Shown here: in pieces, positions 42,926 through 52,400 of the stretch
Numbering within the stretch: the stretch's first letter is position 1
Layout of the letters: each line of letters starts with the position of its first letter
Assembly: GCF_024399315.1 (NCBI RefSeq)
Contig: NZ_CP075170.1
Location: 4,787,501 to 4,851,500 of the forward strand
DNA length: 64,000 nucleotides
DNA from: Chryseobacterium sp. MA9
Lineage (GTDB): Bacteria > Bacteroidota > Bacteroidia > Flavobacteriales > Weeksellaceae
Reading direction: 5' to 3'
Translations under genes and position numbers: made by a program
Notes under the pieces: generated by a model
Databases searched by the model: none
The model's input: the letters and a program-made list of their open reading frames with translations, nothing else
What the model was told of the DNA's origin: nothing

Positions 42926-43756
42926 ATGGGAAATAGCAAATATCCGAAGTTTACCTTCACATGGTTTGGCGGTGTTGTTTTGGTGGTTGGATTATTCGTG
43001 GGAACAATGGCTGTTTCTCTATTCAGTACTTTTTGGAAAGTTGTTTTCAAAGAAAATCTTGAGCTTAAAGAGTGGTTCCTGATGGTTGCAAATTCTGTAG
43101 GATTCCTTACTGCTATTGCATTTTTTGATTTTTTTATCGTAAGGCGTACTACCCAAAAGAAGCTTAATTTCAATTTATCATCCGTTAACTTCTCTACCTA
43201 TCTTCTTATTTTTCCAATGATGGCGGGGATGATGTTTATTTCAGAATTTATTGCCGCTCAGATTCCTACTACAGGACCTTTTTTTGGTGATTTTTATGAA
43301 TATTTTACCCAGTTGATGAGCCAGCTGACCGATAATCCTGTAGTAATGATTATCATGACAGTAATTATGGCTCCTGTTTTTGAGGAAATTATATTCAGAG
43401 GGATTATCCAGAAAGGATTGATTAATAAAGGAGTAGAACCCTGGAAAGCAATTTTATATGCTTCCATTATTTTTGGAGTGGTTCACGGAAATCCATGGCA
43501 GTTTATCAGTGCAGTGATGCTGGGCTGTGTGCTAGGATTGGTATATCATAAAACAAAATCTTTACTGATGCCCATACTGCTGCATGCGTTTAATAATTTA
43601 ACCCTGTCGCTGTTGGTACTTTATGGTAAAGATGAAAGTTTTGCAAAAGTTCTTAATGTTTCAGAATGGCTTGTACTGGCTGTAGGAATTGTACTTTTCT
43701 CTTTATTCTATTATCTTTTTATGAAGAAGTATAAAGTACATTATGCTGAAATGTAA
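42926..43756 (+). CDS. CPBP family intramembrane metalloprotease
   Basis: Multi-pass membrane protein of 276 residues (about seven to eight helices). The CPBP/Abi active-site motifs are complete: FEEIIFRGIIQKGL (EExxxR), FGVVHGNPWQFISA (FxxxH) and LLHAFNNLTLSL (HxxxN). Family members act as type II CAAX-like proteases or are used in bacteriocin self-protection or signalling. The open frame starts at 42794, but the first 44 residues overlap the promoter, so ATG 42926 (MGNSKYPKFTFTWFGGV) is chosen. The next gene, rdgB-like, begins about 40 bases downstream and may be co-transcribed. Confidence 0.9.
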   Translation: MGNSKYPKFTFTWFGGVVLVVGLFVGTMAVSLFSTFWKVVFKENLELKEWFLMVANSVGFLTAIAFFDFFIVRRTTQKKLNFNLSSVNFSTYLLIFPMMAGMMFISEFIAAQIPTTGPFFGDFYEYFTQLMSQLTDNPVVMIIMTVIMAPVFEEIIFRGIIQKGLINKGVEPWKAILYASIIFGVVHGNPWQFISAVMLGCVLGLVYHKTKSLLMPILLHAFNNLTLSLLVLYGKDESFAKVLNVSEWLVLAVGIVLFSLFYYLFMKKYKVHYAEM

Positions 43757-43796
43757 TTAACCAAGCTAAAAAGTAAAATTGAAAATGAATATAGAA

Positions 43797-44372
43797 ATGG
43801 AATTATTAGTAGCTACACACAACGAACATAAAAAAGAAGAAATCCAACAGATCCTGGGAAGTGATTGCGTTGTGAAAAGTCTTACCGATTATCATATTCA
43901 CGAAGAAATTGTGGAAGACGGAGACTCTTTTCATGCCAATGCACTGATCAAGGCAAAATACTGTTTCGAAAAAACAGGAGTTCCAAGTTTGGGAGATGAT
44001 AGCGGTCTGGTAGTAGAGTCTCTGGACGGAAGACCTGGCATCTTCTCTGCACGTTACGCCGGAGATCATGATTTTGCGAAAAATATTGAAAAAGTGCTGG
44101 AAGAAATGCAGGGAATTGAAAACAGAAAGGCTTATTTTGTTACCGTTCTTTGTTACTATGATGAAAAAGGTGCTCAATATTTTGAAGGCAGAGTTCACGG
44201 AAATTTACTGACAGAAAATAAAGGTTTTAAAGGATTCGGATATGATCCTATTTTTGTTCCGGTAGGGTATGAAAGAACCTTTGCAGAAATGGATCCGGAA
44301 GACAAAAACAAAATCAGCCACCGCAAACAGGCTTTAGATTTATTTATGGATTTTTTAAAAGTGACTGATTAA
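43797..44372 (+). CDS. Non-canonical purine NTP diphosphatase (RdgB/HAM1 family)
   Basis: House-cleaning enzyme of about 192 residues that hydrolyses dITP, dITP-like and XTP nucleotides to the monophosphate. The family's N-terminal LVATHNEHKKEEI (the THN nucleotide-binding loop), GDDSGLVVESLDGRPG (with the catalytic acid cluster), GFGYDPIFVP and KNKISHRKQALDLF are present. The start is uncertain: ATG 43797 gives the family-like beginning MELLVATHN, while ATG 43785 would add four residues. It lies between the CPBP protease and RNase Z genes on the same strand. Confidence 0.93.
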   Translation: MELLVATHNEHKKEEIQQILGSDCVVKSLTDYHIHEEIVEDGDSFHANALIKAKYCFEKTGVPSLGDDSGLVVESLDGRPGIFSARYAGDHDFAKNIEKVLEEMQGIENRKAYFVTVLCYYDEKGAQYFEGRVHGNLLTENKGFKGFGYDPIFVPVGYERTFAEMDPEDKNKISHRKQALDLFMDFLKVTD

Positions 44373-44414
44373 GTTTAAATATCAGCGTGAACCACCCATT
44401 TAGATTTTCTGTCG

Positions 44415-44422
44415 TACATTTG
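44415..44422 (+). promoter_or_regulatory. -7-like box before the RNase Z gene
   Basis: TACATTTG matches TAnnTTTG and lies 18 bases before the TTG start at 44441. No TTG sits at the ideal -33 distance. Confidence 0.4.
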
Positions 44423-44440
44423 TTACAATAAATTATTGAT

Positions 44441-45355
44441 TTGAGTACTTATTTAACAATATTAGGCTTCAATTCAGCGATTCCAACCATCAATACATCA
44501 CCCACAGCTCAGCTGCTGGAAATGGAAGAAAGACTCTTCCTTATTGATTGTGGAGAAGGTACACAGGTACAGCTGAGAAAAGCAAAAGCAAGATTTTCAA
44601 AAATCAATCATATTTTTATTTCCCATCTTCATGGGGATCACTGTTTCGGGCTTCCGGGACTTATTGCCTCTTTTCGTCTTTTAGGAAGAGATACCCCGCT
44701 GCATGTCTATGGCCCGAAAGGTATTAAGAAGATGCTGGAAACCATTTTCCAGATTACGGAAACACACCGCGGTTTTGAAGTGGTATATCATGAGCTGGAT
44801 AAAGATTATTCTGAAAAAATATATGAGGACAACAGAGTAGAAGTATATACTATTCCACTGGATCACAGGATTTACTGTAACGGTTACCTTTTTAAGGAAA
44901 AGCCGAAAGACAGACATCTTAATATGAAAGAAATTGCCAAATACAGTGAGATTGAAACCTGTGATTATCATAATATAAAAGCAGGAAAAGATGTTGTACT
45001 GAGCGATGGTTATGTTCTTAAAAATGAAATTCTGACTCTTGAACCTGCTCCACCGGTATCCTATGCATTTTGCAGCGATACCCGTTACCTTGAAAGTGTC
45101 ATTCCGATTATTAAAAACGTTACCGTTCTCTATCATGAATCAACATTTTTGCATGATTTGAAGGAAATGGCTGATTATACAGGACATACTACGGCATTGG
45201 AGGCGGCAACTATTGCTCAGAAAGCTCAGGTTGAAAAATTGATTTTAGGACATTTTTCTAACAGATATGCTGATCTGACTGTATTTACTGATGAAGCCAG
45301 AAATATTTTTCCCAATACATTTTTACCAAAAGCATTGGAAAGTGTAAAGATTTAA
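44441..45355 (+). CDS. rnz: Ribonuclease Z
   Basis: tRNA 3'-end endonuclease of 304 residues, metallo-beta-lactamase fold. The metal motif is SHLHGDHCFGLPGL near residue 63, and further ligands are in CSDTRYLES and LGHFSNRY (C-terminal HxxxR-type region). TGHTTALEAA is the AxDHTxA-type motif segment. The start codon is TTG: no ATG precedes MSTYLTILGFNSAIPT (first strand and the typical PT motif), and the next in-frame ATG is at residue 28 inside the fold. The following TIGR02757 gene begins one base after the stop. Confidence 0.94.
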   Translation: MSTYLTILGFNSAIPTINTSPTAQLLEMEERLFLIDCGEGTQVQLRKAKARFSKINHIFISHLHGDHCFGLPGLIASFRLLGRDTPLHVYGPKGIKKMLETIFQITETHRGFEVVYHELDKDYSEKIYEDNRVEVYTIPLDHRIYCNGYLFKEKPKDRHLNMKEIAKYSEIETCDYHNIKAGKDVVLSDGYVLKNEILTLEPAPPVSYAFCSDTRYLESVIPIIKNVTVLYHESTFLHDLKEMADYTGHTTALEAATIAQKAQVEKLILGHFSNRYADLTVFTDEARNIFPNTFLPKALESVKI

Positions 45356-45356
45356 A

Positions 45357-46133
45357 ATGAATATGCTGAAATTTGAAGAACTCAGAGATTTTCTCAACGA
45401 AAAAGCAGATCAGTACAATGCTCCCGATTTTATTGAAAATGATCCCATACAGATTCCTCATCGTTTTTCTTTAAAACAGGACATTGAAATTGCAGGATTT
45501 CTGGCAGCTACAATTTCCTGGGGAAACAGAAAGTCAATCATTAATTCTGCAGATAAAATGCTTGATATTATGGGAAATTCTCCCTATGATTTTGTGATGA
45601 ATTATTCAGAGAAAGATCTGGAAGATATTCAGGATAAAAGCATTCACAGAACTTTCAATGGGCAGGATTTTTCCTACTTCATCAAACAGTTCAACAGGAT
45701 TTATAAAGAAAATGAAAGCCTGGAAAGTCTGTTTGAGGTAAAAGAACCGGAGAATAATTTTCTCCACGCCATAGAACGATTCAGAAACGGATTTCTGGAA
45801 ACAGAAAAGCACAGAAGCCATAAACATATCAGTTCACCTTATAAAAACTCGTCTGCTAAAAGAATTATTATGTTTTTGCGGTGGATGGTACGTAAAGATA
45901 AGCGGGGTGTTGATTTTGGAATCTGGGAAAATATAGATCAGAAAAACCTTTCCATTCCGTTGGATGTGCATACCGGAAATATCTCCAGAAAATTGGGATT
46001 GGTTTCCAGAACACAAAATGACTGGAAAACGGTAGAAGAACTGGATGCTGCCATTAGAAAATTTGACGAAGCAGATCCTGCAAAATATGATTTTGCCTTG
46101 TTTGGATTAGGCGTTACCAAAGAACTGTTGTAA
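45357..46133 (+). CDS. TIGR02757 family protein, function unknown
   Basis: Predicted soluble protein of 258 residues. Family signature segments are IEIAGFLAATISWGNRKSII, a middle HKHISSPYKNSSAKRIIMFL, and the C-terminal IPLDVHTGNISRKLGLVSR and DPAKYDFALFGLG. I recognise the family by these, but its biochemical role is not established. The helical pattern with a final Asp/His-containing segment recalls DNA-glycosylase-like helix arrays; this is a weak comparison. It starts one base after the RNase Z stop, so the pair is tightly coupled, and the DUF1003-like gene follows 11 bases after it. Confidence 0.85.
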   Translation: MNMLKFEELRDFLNEKADQYNAPDFIENDPIQIPHRFSLKQDIEIAGFLAATISWGNRKSIINSADKMLDIMGNSPYDFVMNYSEKDLEDIQDKSIHRTFNGQDFSYFIKQFNRIYKENESLESLFEVKEPENNFLHAIERFRNGFLETEKHRSHKHISSPYKNSSAKRIIMFLRWMVRKDKRGVDFGIWENIDQKNLSIPLDVHTGNISRKLGLVSRTQNDWKTVEELDAAIRKFDEADPAKYDFALFGLGVTKELL

Positions 46134-46144
46134 AAATATAAAGG

Positions 46145-46699
46145 ATGAAAAAATATAACGAAAAAACAGAAGTTCTTGAAAAAATAGCGGACAGTATTAC
46201 ATCATGGATAGGGTCTATTCAGTCTCTGATTGTACATACTCTGCTGTTTCTTACTTCGTTTTTGCTTCCGATGCTGCATATAGTAGATTTTGATAAGATG
46301 CTTCTGATTCTCACTACAGTGCTCTCTCTGGAGGCTATTTATCTGGCTATTTTTATCCAGATGTCGGTTAATAAAAGTCACGAGAAAATTGAAGATATCC
46401 AGGAAGATATTGAAGAGATCAGTGAAGATATTGAAGACATTCAGGAAGATATCGAAGAAATCAGTGAGGATATTGAAGAGATCAGCGAAGATATAGAAGA
46501 GATCAATGAGGACATAGAAGATATCCAGGAAGATATTGAAGAGATCAATGAAGAAGAGGAAGAAGAGGATCACAATGAAAGAGCAAAAAACGTAATATTG
46601 AGGAGTAATGTAAACTCTAATAAAAACGAAATAAAAGCTTTAAAAGATATTATCTCTCAGCTGAAAAATGAAATCGAGCAATTGAAAAAAGAGGAATAG
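46145..46699 (+). CDS. DUF1003-like membrane protein with a hypercharged coiled-coil tail
   Basis: A 184-residue protein with two membrane helices near 26-46 and 52-73. The segment FDKMLLILTTVLSLEAIYLA followed by IFIQMSVNKSHE resembles the core of DUF1003. It is followed by eight perfect acidic heptads (I82 onward: IEDIQED, IEEISED and so on to residue 137, with Ile at a and d), then EEEEED and a basic/polar end (NEIKALKDIISQLKNEIEQL). The heptad part is coded by a 21-base tandem repeat (46388-46555). The coiled coil probably forms oligomers in the cytoplasm. The length of the repeat may vary between strains. Confidence 0.82.
   Translation: MKKYNEKTEVLEKIADSITSWIGSIQSLIVHTLLFLTSFLLPMLHIVDFDKMLLILTTVLSLEAIYLAIFIQMSVNKSHEKIEDIQEDIEEISEDIEDIQEDIEEISEDIEEISEDIEEINEDIEDIQEDIEEINEEEEEEDHNERAKNVILRSNVNSNKNEIKALKDIISQLKNEIEQLKKEE
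46388..46555 (+). repeat. 21-bp tandem repeat coding for heptads
   Basis: Eight consecutive 21-base units (consensus close to ATTGAAGAGATCAGTGAAGA plus T) lie in frame within the DUF1003-like gene. The bases vary at third positions and in a few codons (S/N/Q, E/D), while isoleucine at a and d is always kept. Confidence 0.9.
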
Positions 46700-46727
46700 C
46701 TGCAACTGAATAATGGTAATAAGATAT

Positions 46728-46758
46728 AAACAGATCAATGGTATTGATCTGTTTTTTT
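46728..46758 (+). terminator. Terminator of the DUF1003-like gene
   Basis: Perfect arms aaacagatcaat and attgatctgttt with a three-base loop, followed by a T-run. Confidence 0.88.
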
Positions 46759-46882
46759 ATGGATGGATTTTTGATCTAAATGATTTGCGGAAAATATAAT
46801 AATAAGAAAAAAATATTGTGAATCTAGGTGTTTATTTGAAAAATAGTAATGTTAAAGGCGGATTTGTTATTATTATTTTTGC

Positions 46883-46890
46883 TACATTTG
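46883..46890 (+). promoter_or_regulatory. -7 box of the first type B paralogue
   Basis: TACATTTG (TAnnTTTG) ends exactly 16 bases before the ATG at 46907. A five-codon frame, ATG at 46896 to TAA at 46911, overlaps the start codon and may be chance. Confidence 0.55.
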
Positions 46891-46906
46891 AACAAATGAA
46901 AACAAA

Positions 46907-49267
46907 ATGTTAATCTATAGACTAAAAAACTATTTTTTCCTTTTTTCTTTTTTATTGATTTCTGTTTCTGCATTTTCTCAAACGAGACCAGTCAGAAAAT
47001 CAGAAAAGATAAAGCCTTCTGCTGCCAGTCTTAGAGCTGGAGCATTCATAGATGTGAATGTACCTCCTTATACCCCTTCAAACTATACTCCCGAGCAATT
47101 GGTGAAGAATATTTTGATCAATGGTGGTACCAATTGTACAACAGCCAATGTGACGAACGTTACAGTATCTCCTAATCATGATGTGACTAACAGCAACAGG
47201 TTTTGGGGGTATTTTCACAAAGGAACAACAAGTTTTCCTTTTACTGATGGTATTGTCCTTACTACAGGATACGCTTCGGAAGCTGGTAATAACTATGTAG
47301 CAGCTGTCGGGCAATCTACAGGAACCGGGAGTGATGCAGACCTTGTAGCAGCTACCGGAGCCAATGTTAGCTTAACAGATGCTGTAGCACTTGAATTTGA
47401 TTTTGTACCGAATTCCAATCAGGTAAAATTTAACTACATATTCGCTTCTGATGAATATACTTCGGATTATCCATGTCTAGGCTATTCTGATGCTTTTGCA
47501 TTATTGCTGAAGAAAGTGGGGGATCCTACCTATACTAATCTTGCAGTGTTACCAGGAAGTGCAGGACCTGTAAGTGCAACCAATATTGTTCCTGCTGGCA
47601 ATGGATTCAGTTGCGGACCTATCAATGCAACTTATTTTGGAGGATTGGCAAACCCGCATCTGCTTATTAATTATTTTGGAAGAACAACACCTTTAACAGC
47701 TATAGCAGACGTAATTCCGGGACAAACTTACCATTTTAAAATGGTATTGGCAGATGCAAAAGATTCTACCCATGACTCTGCTGTTTTCTTGGAAGGCGGA
47801 TCTTTTGATGTCGGAATTAAAATTGTAGATGAAGCCGGAGCAGTTTTGCCAGGCAGCATCAACATGTGTGACAATACACCGAAACAATTGAAAGCACAGG
47901 TAGCAGCCATTCCGGGAATGACTTATCAGTGGTATAAAGATGGAGTTGCCATTCCGGGAGCAACCAGCGCTATTTATATTGCTACCCAACCAGGAGTATA
48001 TACTGTAAAAGTAATGGTTCCGGGCAATCAGTGCCCTAGTGAAGCAACCATAACCATTGTCGGCGGGACGAGCCCTACGGTACAGAATGCTGAACTTAAG
48101 CTTTGTACAACACCTACACTCAGTACCTTTAATTTAGAAACTGCAAAACCTCTGATCAGTACAACACCGGGTGCGGTATTCCGTTTTTATGCCAATCAAG
48201 CTGATGCACAGGCTCAAAATAATAGTTATATCACCAATCTGACCAACTATACCGGGACAGATGGGCAAATATTATATGTATTGGTTTCCAACGGCGCTTT
48301 CTGTAGTAAAATTGCAACCTTAACTTTAAGAAAAGAGGAAACTCCAACGGCATTGCTTACAGCTCCTCGATTAAAAATCTGTGCAGGTGAATCTGTATTG
48401 TTAACAGCTTCCGGTGGAGTGACATACCAATGGAGTGATTCTGCAGCCACCACTGGTGGAATAAGAACTGTAAGTCCTACTCAAACCACTACATATACAG
48501 TATATGCTATCGGAGCACAAGGATGTAAATCTTTGCAGCCGGCACGTATTACGATTGAAGTGGTACCGGCTATCGTTTCCGGATTGAAAGGAGGACATAT
48601 CTGTCAGGGAGATAAAATTATCCTGGACGCAGGTTCAGGACCCGGATATACCTATCAGTGGAGTAGTGGTGAAACAAGTCAGAGTATTACTGTTGCAACT
48701 CCGGGAGTATATTCAGTAATGATAAGCAATGGGGTATGTTCAAAAGAGTTTAAAACAGAGGTTATTAAAGCTGTGATTCCTGAAGTAATAAAAGTGGATT
48801 ATAATGATAATGGAACAATGATTGTTACAGCAAGTAATCCAAGTAATGGTATTCTGGAATATTCAGTGGATAACGGAGTTACATGGCAGGCTTCAAATGT
48901 ATTTAACAATGTCCCTAAAAATAAAGTCATTTCAATCAGGGTAAGAGTTAAATTTACAAGCTGTGTAGGCTTCCTTGAATTCTTTACATTCGTTATGAAA
49001 AATGTAATTACTCCAAATGGAGACAACCTTAATGATATTATTGATTTCAGTGGAGTTATTAATTATAAAAATTTCAGTGGACAGGTTTTTGACCGATACG
49101 GAAGAGAAGTCTTCAAAGCTGAAAAGGTGAGACCATATTGGGATGGATATTTCCAGGGCAAAAAGCTTCCTACTTCCACATACTGGTATCAGATAACCTT
49201 CGAAGATCCTGCGAGTAAGGAACTTACGGTGAAAACAGGATGGATATTACTTAAAAATATAGAATAA
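46907..49267 (+). CDS. T9SS type B cargo with anchor-L-type domain and Ig-like modules (paralogue 1)
   Basis: Secreted protein of 786 residues. A signal peptide at 1-25 (ending SAFSQ) and a linker with KPSAASLRAGAFIDVNVP are followed by a choice-of-anchor-L type domain (about 60-305; RFWGYFHKGTTSFPFTDGIV, FNYIFASDEYTSDYPCLGYS, DSAVFLEGGSFDVG). Then come Ig/PKD-like modules (CDNTPKQLKAQVAAIPGMTY, ICAGESVLLTASGGVTYQWS, ICQGDKIILDAGSGPGYTYQ) and a type B T9SS (gliding-motility-type) tail: FVMKNVITPNGDNLNDIIDF and VFDRYGREVFKA to TGWILLKNIE. It is first of three tandem paralogues. A surface-adhesin role is inferred from domains and T9SS. Confidence 0.9.
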   Translation: MLIYRLKNYFFLFSFLLISVSAFSQTRPVRKSEKIKPSAASLRAGAFIDVNVPPYTPSNYTPEQLVKNILINGGTNCTTANVTNVTVSPNHDVTNSNRFWGYFHKGTTSFPFTDGIVLTTGYASEAGNNYVAAVGQSTGTGSDADLVAATGANVSLTDAVALEFDFVPNSNQVKFNYIFASDEYTSDYPCLGYSDAFALLLKKVGDPTYTNLAVLPGSAGPVSATNIVPAGNGFSCGPINATYFGGLANPHLLINYFGRTTPLTAIADVIPGQTYHFKMVLADAKDSTHDSAVFLEGGSFDVGIKIVDEAGAVLPGSINMCDNTPKQLKAQVAAIPGMTYQWYKDGVAIPGATSAIYIATQPGVYTVKVMVPGNQCPSEATITIVGGTSPTVQNAELKLCTTPTLSTFNLETAKPLISTTPGAVFRFYANQADAQAQNNSYITNLTNYTGTDGQILYVLVSNGAFCSKIATLTLRKEETPTALLTAPRLKICAGESVLLTASGGVTYQWSDSAATTGGIRTVSPTQTTTYTVYAIGAQGCKSLQPARITIEVVPAIVSGLKGGHICQGDKIILDAGSGPGYTYQWSSGETSQSITVATPGVYSVMISNGVCSKEFKTEVIKAVIPEVIKVDYNDNGTMIVTASNPSNGILEYSVDNGVTWQASNVFNNVPKNKVISIRVRVKFTSCVGFLEFFTFVMKNVITPNGDNLNDIIDFSGVINYKNFSGQVFDRYGREVFKAEKVRPYWDGYFQGKKLPTSTYWYQITFEDPASKELTVKTGWILLKNIE

Positions 49268-49282
49268 TTAAAATTATAATCG

Positions 49283-49313
49283 AAAGACTGACTATTTTGT
49301 CAGTCTTTTTTTA
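49283..49313 (+). terminator. Terminator after type B paralogue 1
   Basis: Arms aaagactgac and gtcagtcttt with a six-base loop, followed by a T-run. It indicates that the paralogues are separate transcripts. Confidence 0.85.
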
Positions 49314-49387
49314 TTATATTAAAATAAATAGAGTTGATATCCTAACATAAATAAATTTGCGTTAGTAATAATGTAAATTGTGTTAAC

Positions 49388-49419
49388 TTGAATTTCAATC
49401 AAAAAAAATAGTATTTTTG
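49388..49419 (+). promoter_or_regulatory. Promoter of type B paralogue 2
   Basis: TTG at 49388-49390, a 21-base spacer and TATTTTTG at 49412-49419, which ends exactly 16 bases before the ATG at 49436. Confidence 0.65.
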
Positions 49420-49435
49420 TTTAAAATAATATAAA

Positions 49436-52400
49436 ATGTTAAATAGGAGGAGAGGAAATTTATTTTTAGCGTTATTTTTAGCTTTCTTAGGGAACTTTGT
49501 TTTGGCTCAAAATAAAGGAAGGGTAGAAATTGCTGCAAAACCTAAAGCTGCTTCTTTGAGAGCAGGTGTCTTTATAGATGTAAATGCACCAAGCTACCCG
49601 GAATCCGGCTATCCTATAACCCAATTAATAAATGATGTTCTTATATCAGGAGGTACCACCTGTACCAGTTCAAGCGTAAGCAATGTAACCGTATCTCCAA
49701 ACTTGTCTGCTACCAATCAGAACCGAAGCTGGGGATATTTTAATAAATCAAATACCAATTTTCCGTTTAGTAAAGGGATTATACTTTCTACCGGATATGC
49801 CAATAAAGCAGGAAATACTTTTCAGGGAACTTTAAGTGATGATCTTGGAACTGGAGGAGATATAGATCTGGCGAATGCTTTGGGAATTGGTAATAATAAT
49901 CTGACCAATGCTACCTCTATAGAATTTGACTTTGTAGCAGCTTCTACTGAAATTACTTTCAGATATTTATTTGCCTCTAAAGAATACCAGCAAAATTTTC
50001 CATGTACCATTACAGATGGTTTTGCCCTATTGCTAAAAAAAGCATCTGATCCCAATTATACCAATCTTGCAGTGCTTCCGGGAGGAGCAGGTGCTGTAAG
50101 TGTAACGAATATCCACCCGCAATATCAAAACTGCGGACCTAAAAATGAAGCCTATTACGGAGGTACCAATACCGCTCAGATCGAAACCAATTTTAATGGA
50201 CGTACCATTCCTTTGACAGCAAAAGCAACTGTAATTCCTGGGGAAACGTACCATTTTAAAATTGTGCTTGCGGATTATCAGGATCCTAACTTTGATTCTG
50301 CTGTATTTTTGGAAGCAGGATCATTTGATATTGGAGTGAAAATTTTGGACCCGGCAGGCGTACAGCTTCCCGGATCTGTAAATATGTGTGATAATACACC
50401 ACAGACTTTTACAGCTTCTGTTCAGGGACCCAATATTACATACCAGTGGTATTTGGGAACCAATCCGATTGCTGGGGCTACCAATGCAAGTTATACAGCA
50501 ACTCAACCGGGAGTATACACCGTTAAGGTTTTTATCCAGGGAAATAGCTGTCCGGGAGAGGCTACCATTACAGTGGTAGGTGGAACATCTCCTACAGTGC
50601 AGAATGCTACATTAACGGCCTGTTATGCTGCCGGAAATGCTACATTTAATTTAACATCAGCACAGGCTTCAATAAGTACCACTCCGGGAGCCGTGTTTTC
50701 ATATTATACTACTCTGGCAGACGCTAATGCAGGAAATACAAATACAATTCCAAATCCTACAGCTTATCAGAGTGCAGGCGGAACAGTATACGTAAGAGTA
50801 GCAAATGGCTTGTGTGCTAAGGTAGCGCAACTTCAATTGGTAAAAGCACCACAAATGACCCCTACTATTGCTCCTCCGGCAGTACTTACCTGTGCCAATT
50901 CTCAGACTACATTGGATGCATCAGCATCCGTTTATCCGGCAGGCGCTACTTTCAACTGGACTACTACAGGCGGAAATATTGTTTCGGGAGGTACAACTCT
51001 AAATCCTGTTATCAATGCTGCTGGGACCTATACTTTAACCATAACAAAAATATATCAGCCCGGAAATATCAGCTGTACAGCAGTGGGTAATGTGACTGTA
51101 ACAGGAAACAGCGCGCCACCGGTTACGGGACTTACCGCAAACAAAATAAAAATCTGTAAAGGAGGATCTGCAACACTTACCGCTTCAGGAGGTGCTACTT
51201 ATAACTGGGGTAATGGCCTTACCGGAAACGGAAGTACACAGGTTGTTTCTCCTACTGTTACAACTACTTATACTGTAACAGCAGTAGGTGCTAACGGATG
51301 TGTGTCTCAAAACCCTGCCACCATAACAATTGAAGTGTCAGAACCTTTTACAGCACAAAATGCAATACTGCATAAGTGTTATCAGCCGGGCTTAACTTAT
51401 AATCTTACAGAAGCTCAACCTCAGATCACAACTGCAGGAGGAGTTACTTTTACTTACTATGTCAATCAGGCTGATGCTAATGCTGCTAATGGAAACTTTA
51501 TTGCAACGCCTACAACATATACACCACCGGGAGGAAGCCAGACTATTTATGTATTGGCAAGTAACGGAGGTTGTAGCTATGTAGTATCTCTGCAATTATT
51601 AAGCACAGCTCAAACTACCCTTACCATCGCAGCGCCGCAAACGATTACCTGTACAACTCCTCAGGTTACAATTAATGCTTCGGCATCTGTAGTACCTGCG
51701 GGATCTACCATTGCCTGGACAACAACCGGAGGAACTATCGTATCCGGAGGGAATACACTTACCCCTGTTGTAAGCGCTGGTGGAACGTATACTTTAACGG
51801 TTACTAACATATCACAACCAGGAAACCTTAGCTGTACATTTACTTCAACAGTAACTGTGCAGGAAGATAAGGTAAAACCAGTGGCTGCTGTTGTTTCATC
51901 AGTACCTCGTATTTGTATAGGAGAATCTGTAACATTGACAGCTTCGGGAGGGGTCACCTATAACTGGGGTAACGGTCTTACCGGTAACGGAAATACTCAG
52001 GTTGTTTCACCTACTACAACTACAGTATATACCGTTTTTGCTGTTGGGGCTAACGGATGTATTTCTGCAACAGCAGCAAGTGTAACAGTTCAGGTTGGTC
52101 CGCCTATCGCAGGACTTACCGCATCCAAATTAAAAATTTGTGAAGGAGAATCTGTAACATTGACAGCTACCGGAGGAATTACTTATAACTGGATAGGACT
52201 TACCGGAAATGGAAATACTCAGGTAGTTACTCCTACCGTAACAACAGAATATTCAGTATTTGCATTGGGAGGAAACGGATGTAGCTCTGTGAATCCGGCT
52301 AAAGTTACTATTGAAGTGGTCCCTGCAATTGTTTCTACATTGAAGGATGTATTTGTTTGCGCAGGAGATAAAGGAACTCTTGATGCAGGCCCGGGACTAA

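Noticed and set aside
46202..46573. A 123-codon open frame on the minus strand, very hydrophobic (many FNIF and DLF repeats).
   Set aside because: It is the complement of the acidic heptad repeat in the DUF1003-like gene; the repeat keeps the opposite strand open, and the plus-strand gene has the family signature.
46896..46913. A five-codon frame overlapping the start of the first type B gene, considered as a regulatory leader peptide.
   Set aside because: It is too short to judge, the other two paralogues do not have it, and it is likely by chance in A-rich DNA.
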